Origin: UBA2784 sp964494625
Lineage (GTDB): Bacteria; Pseudomonadota; Alphaproteobacteria; Micropepsales; Micropepsaceae
Assembly: GCA_964494625.1 (NCBI GenBank)
Contig: CAZBRT010000002.1
Location: 434,001 to 498,000, forward strand
Direction of reading: 5' to 3'
DNA: 64,000 nucleotides
Below are positions 61,813 through 64,000 of this stretch, piece by piece (the stretch's first letter is position 1; every line of letters starts with the position of its first letter). The notes below the pieces were generated by a model that made no database searches, was not told the origin of the DNA, and was given only the letters and a program-made list of their open reading frames with translations. Both the position numbers and the translations under genes were made by a program.

Positions 61813-62619
61813 CTAGCGCCGCTTCATTTCTTCCCTGAGTTGCTCGATATCAGCCCGCAAGGCGGAGATGGTGAGCATCAGCTCGCCATGCGCGTCCTTG
61901 GCCGCATCACGCTCGACCTGCTTTTCGCCTTCGGCACCCTCCTGCATCGCATTGACGATAATGGCGATGAAGAGATTGAGCACCATGAAGGCGGAAACAA
62001 CGATGAAGGGGATGAAGAAGAGCCAGGCGGCGGGATGCTTTGCCATCACGTCGCGGGCGACCTCGGCCCAGCCCTCCAGCGTCATGATGGTGAAAAGCGT
62101 GAACATCGTGTCGCCGATGGAGCCGAAATATCCGGGGAAGTCCGCGCCATAAAGCTTGGTCGCCAGAACCGAGCCCACGAAATAGACCAGGATCAGCACC
62201 AGCACGATGGCGCCCATGCCCGGCAGGCCGCGCAGCAAGGCTTCCACGACCTTGCGCAATTGCGGAATGACCGACAGAAGGCGCAACACGCGCAGGATGC
62301 GCAGCGAACGCAAAACCGATAGCGCGCCCGCCGCCGGGATAACCGAGATGATCACGATCAGGAAGTCAAAAATGTTCCAGCCCGAGCGGAAGAACGGCAA
62401 TCGCGCGGCATAGAGGCGCAAGGCAAGTTCGACCACGAATATGCCGATGATCGCCCTGTCCACCAGCGTCAGAAGATCGCCCCAGCGCGCCATGATGGCC
62501 CCCGAGGTCTCAAGGCCCAGGGTCACGGCGTTGATGATGATCACAGCGATGATGACGTCGTGGAAGAGCTTGTGCTCCACGAGTGCCGTGACGCGGGCGC
62601 GAAGGTTTCTGTCGGACAT
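61813..62619 (-). CDS. Bacterial voltage-gated sodium channel homologue
   Basis: This single-repeat six-helix channel of 268 residues forms tetramers. S1-S3 are clear; S4 carries Arg104, 107, 110 and 113 at three-residue spacing; S5-S6 flank the pore with the selectivity filter TLEGWA (residues 180-185). The filter differs from NaChBac TLESWA by Ser to Gly. A C-terminal amphipathic helix (245-268) should form the tetramer coiled coil. Sodium selectivity is expected from the single Glu but not certain with the Gly change. It is convergent with DUF934. Confidence 0.9.
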   Translation of the reverse strand: MSDRNLRARVTALVEHKLFHDVIIAVIIINAVTLGLETSGAIMARWGDLLTLVDRAIIGIFVVELALRLYAARLPFFRSGWNIFDFLIVIISVIPAAGALSVLRSLRILRVLRLLSVIPQLRKVVEALLRGLPGMGAIVLVLILVYFVGSVLATKLYGADFPGYFGSIGDTMFTLFTIMTLEGWAEVARDVMAKHPAAWLFFIPFIVVSAFMVLNLFIAIIVNAMQEGAEGEKQVERDAAKDAHGELMLTISALRADIEQLREEMKRR

Positions 62620-62744
62620 GCTTTGGACGACCTGCTTTCAAGTTGTTGGCTGCGGCGCTTTCCGAATCGCGCTGGCACTTGCCGGCATTTTGCCGCATAA
62701 GGCCGCCTTGCCCATGTGCAAGGAAACGGCTGAGGGAGTTCTTG

Positions 62745-63953
62745 ATGTCACGCGCCGCTGGAAAGGCACAAAAGAGTCACGCCAAAGCCCTTGACCGTTA
62801 CGCGACGGTCGCAGAGCTCTGCCGCAAGCGCCAGCCCGCCACGCCCGTCTATGCGCTCTATCCCAAGCGCATCAAGCGCGCGGTCGAGCGGTTCCTGACG
62901 GGCTTTCCCGGCCGTACCCTCTATGCCGTGAAGGCCAATCCGGCCCTGCCGGTGCTGGACCTTCTTTACGCTTCGGGTGTACGGGATTTCGATACCGCCT
63001 CGTTCCCCGAAGTTGAACTGATCGCGCGGCGCTTTCCGCAGGCCAAATGCCATTTCATGACCCCCATCCGCATCCGCGGCTGGGCAGGAGAAGCCTATCG
63101 CCGGTTCGGCGTGCGTCACTTCGTGATCGACGACATCCGTGAGCTCAACATCATCCTTGCCGAAACGCGGGCACGCACCCCGGCCGAGCGCAAGGGTCTC
63201 ACGATCTTTGTGCGGCTGGCGACACCGGTGGAAGGCGCCTTCCTTGAGCTTTCGTCCAAGTTCGGCGTCGATGCGGAACAGGGGGCGGAGCTTCTGAAAG
63301 CCGTTGCCGAGACCGGATGCCGGCCTGCACTCACCTTCCATGTCGGCACGCTGTGCATCAAGCCGGAAGCCTATGCACAGGCGCTTGATATCTGCCGGCA
63401 GGCGATCGAGGCGTCGGGCGTCGAGATTGCGGCACTTGATGTCGGTGGCGGATTTCCCGCGCCCTATCCGGGTCTTGCCGTGCCGCCGATGGACCAGTTC
63501 TTCGCCGCCATCAAGACCGCGCGCAAGACGCTGAAGCTCAAGCCGGGTGCAGATCTTTTCTGCGAACCCGGTCGTGCGCTGGTGGCGGAAGGCGTTTCGG
63601 TCGTCACGCAGGTGATCCGCCGGCGCGGCGAACGGCTTTACATCAATGACGGCATCTATGGCAGCCTGGACGAAATGACGCTGCCCGACTGGAATGTCGA
63701 ATATCCGCGCCGGGTCTTCATGACGACGGGCGAAAAGGCGGTCGTGGAGGTTGGCGGACCGCGGCGTCCCTTCAAAATCTTCGGCCCCACCTGCGATACG
63801 CTGGATGTGCTGCCCAAGCCGATCCTGCTGCCGCACACGATTGAAGCGGGCGACTATGTCGAGTTCGGCATGGTGGGCGCCTATTCCTGCGCCTTGCGCA
63901 CGGCGTTCAACGGTTTTTATCCCGACAATTTCGCGCTGGTTAACGAGGCGTAA
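62745..63953 (+). CDS. Ornithine/lysine-type decarboxylase (alanine racemase fold)
   Basis: This PLP enzyme of 402 residues decarboxylates ornithine, or a related diamino acid, to putrescine or a homologue. The PLP Lys63 is in LYAVKANPA, the phosphate-binding glycine loop is DVGGGFPAP, EPGR is present, and the catalytic Cys lies in GPTCDTLD. GGGAG precedes ATG 62745. It is of the eukaryote-like ODC fold III type and normal length. Whether it prefers ornithine, lysine or both cannot be told from the motifs quoted. Confidence 0.9.
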   Translation: MSRAAGKAQKSHAKALDRYATVAELCRKRQPATPVYALYPKRIKRAVERFLTGFPGRTLYAVKANPALPVLDLLYASGVRDFDTASFPEVELIARRFPQAKCHFMTPIRIRGWAGEAYRRFGVRHFVIDDIRELNIILAETRARTPAERKGLTIFVRLATPVEGAFLELSSKFGVDAEQGAELLKAVAETGCRPALTFHVGTLCIKPEAYAQALDICRQAIEASGVEIAALDVGGGFPAPYPGLAVPPMDQFFAAIKTARKTLKLKPGADLFCEPGRALVAEGVSVVTQVIRRRGERLYINDGIYGSLDEMTLPDWNVEYPRRVFMTTGEKAVVEVGGPRRPFKIFGPTCDTLDVLPKPILLPHTIEAGDYVEFGMVGAYSCALRTAFNGFYPDNFALVNEA

Positions 63954-64000
63954 AAACGCCGTCCCCTGATCGCGCCAATCCTTTCATCGTTACTGACAAT

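Noticed and set aside
62620..62744. Regulatory leader or riboswitch before the decarboxylase
   Set aside because: Some GC-rich inverted pieces exist but no conserved structure or terminator/antiterminator pair could be supported by eye.

Overview
The window is chromosomal DNA of a high-GC alphaproteobacterium whose order I cannot fix. The evidence is the base composition, the DUF2849-cysI-DUF934 sulfur locus, a perfect CtrA-type box (TTAA-N7-TTAAC), an FNR/FixK-type box, and single-copy genes of alphaproteobacterial type. Almost all of it is dense coding sequence, with many 4-bp ATGA/GTGA overlaps that imply translationally coupled operons. I saw no rRNA, tRNA, CRISPR array or intact insertion sequence.

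Layout. 1-6.7 kb: 3' end of an autotransporter, siroheme uroporphyrinogen methyltransferase, phosphohexomutase, a cold-shock protein with a strong terminator, a TSUP transporter and dusA. 6.7-12.8 kb: three consecutive class III nucleotide-cyclase-domain/TPR proteins on the minus strand; the middle one carries a TIR domain between cyclase and TPR parts, and two share a nearly identical cyclase module. 12.9-16.8 kb: YceI, a crotonase-fold enzyme, and a TonB receptor behind a palindrome and an FNR-type box. 16.9-18.5 kb: a low-GC insert with a KAP P-loop NTPase and perhaps a broken neighbour. 18.6-30.7 kb: housekeeping and catabolism, including an aldehyde dehydrogenase, pyroglutamyl peptidase, the complete EF-P lysylation set (efp, epmA, epmB), paired acyl-CoA dehydrogenases, a secreted repeat protein and aminopeptidase N.

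30.8-48.4 kb is the most distinctive region. An EAL-domain protein and a hybrid-type phosphorelay split over three genes (histidine kinase, Hpt, receiver) precede a Pel-type exopolysaccharide cluster: a PelA-like deacetylase, a PelB divided into a TPR protein and an outer-membrane barrel protein, and PelD, PelE, PelF and PelG. PelD keeps an RxxD c-di-GMP site. No PelC is visible. The perfect CtrA-type box lies directly before the cluster. Inference: exopolysaccharide output is gated by c-di-GMP and possibly by cell cycle.

48.4-64 kb: a glutamine-synthetase-like enzyme and a polyamine-type binding protein, a GH42 beta-galactosidase, a bifunctional penicillin-binding protein, an operon joining split DUF1214/DUF1254 proteins to an NMT1-type ABC importer, the sulfite reductase locus with two palindromes in its promoter, a bacterial voltage-gated sodium channel homologue, and an ornithine-type decarboxylase. 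The last, with the glutamine-synthetase-like enzyme and the binding protein, gives a polyamine theme at this end.

Two places look most worth study: the cyclase/TIR/TPR trio and the rearranged Pel locus with its adjoining signalling genes.
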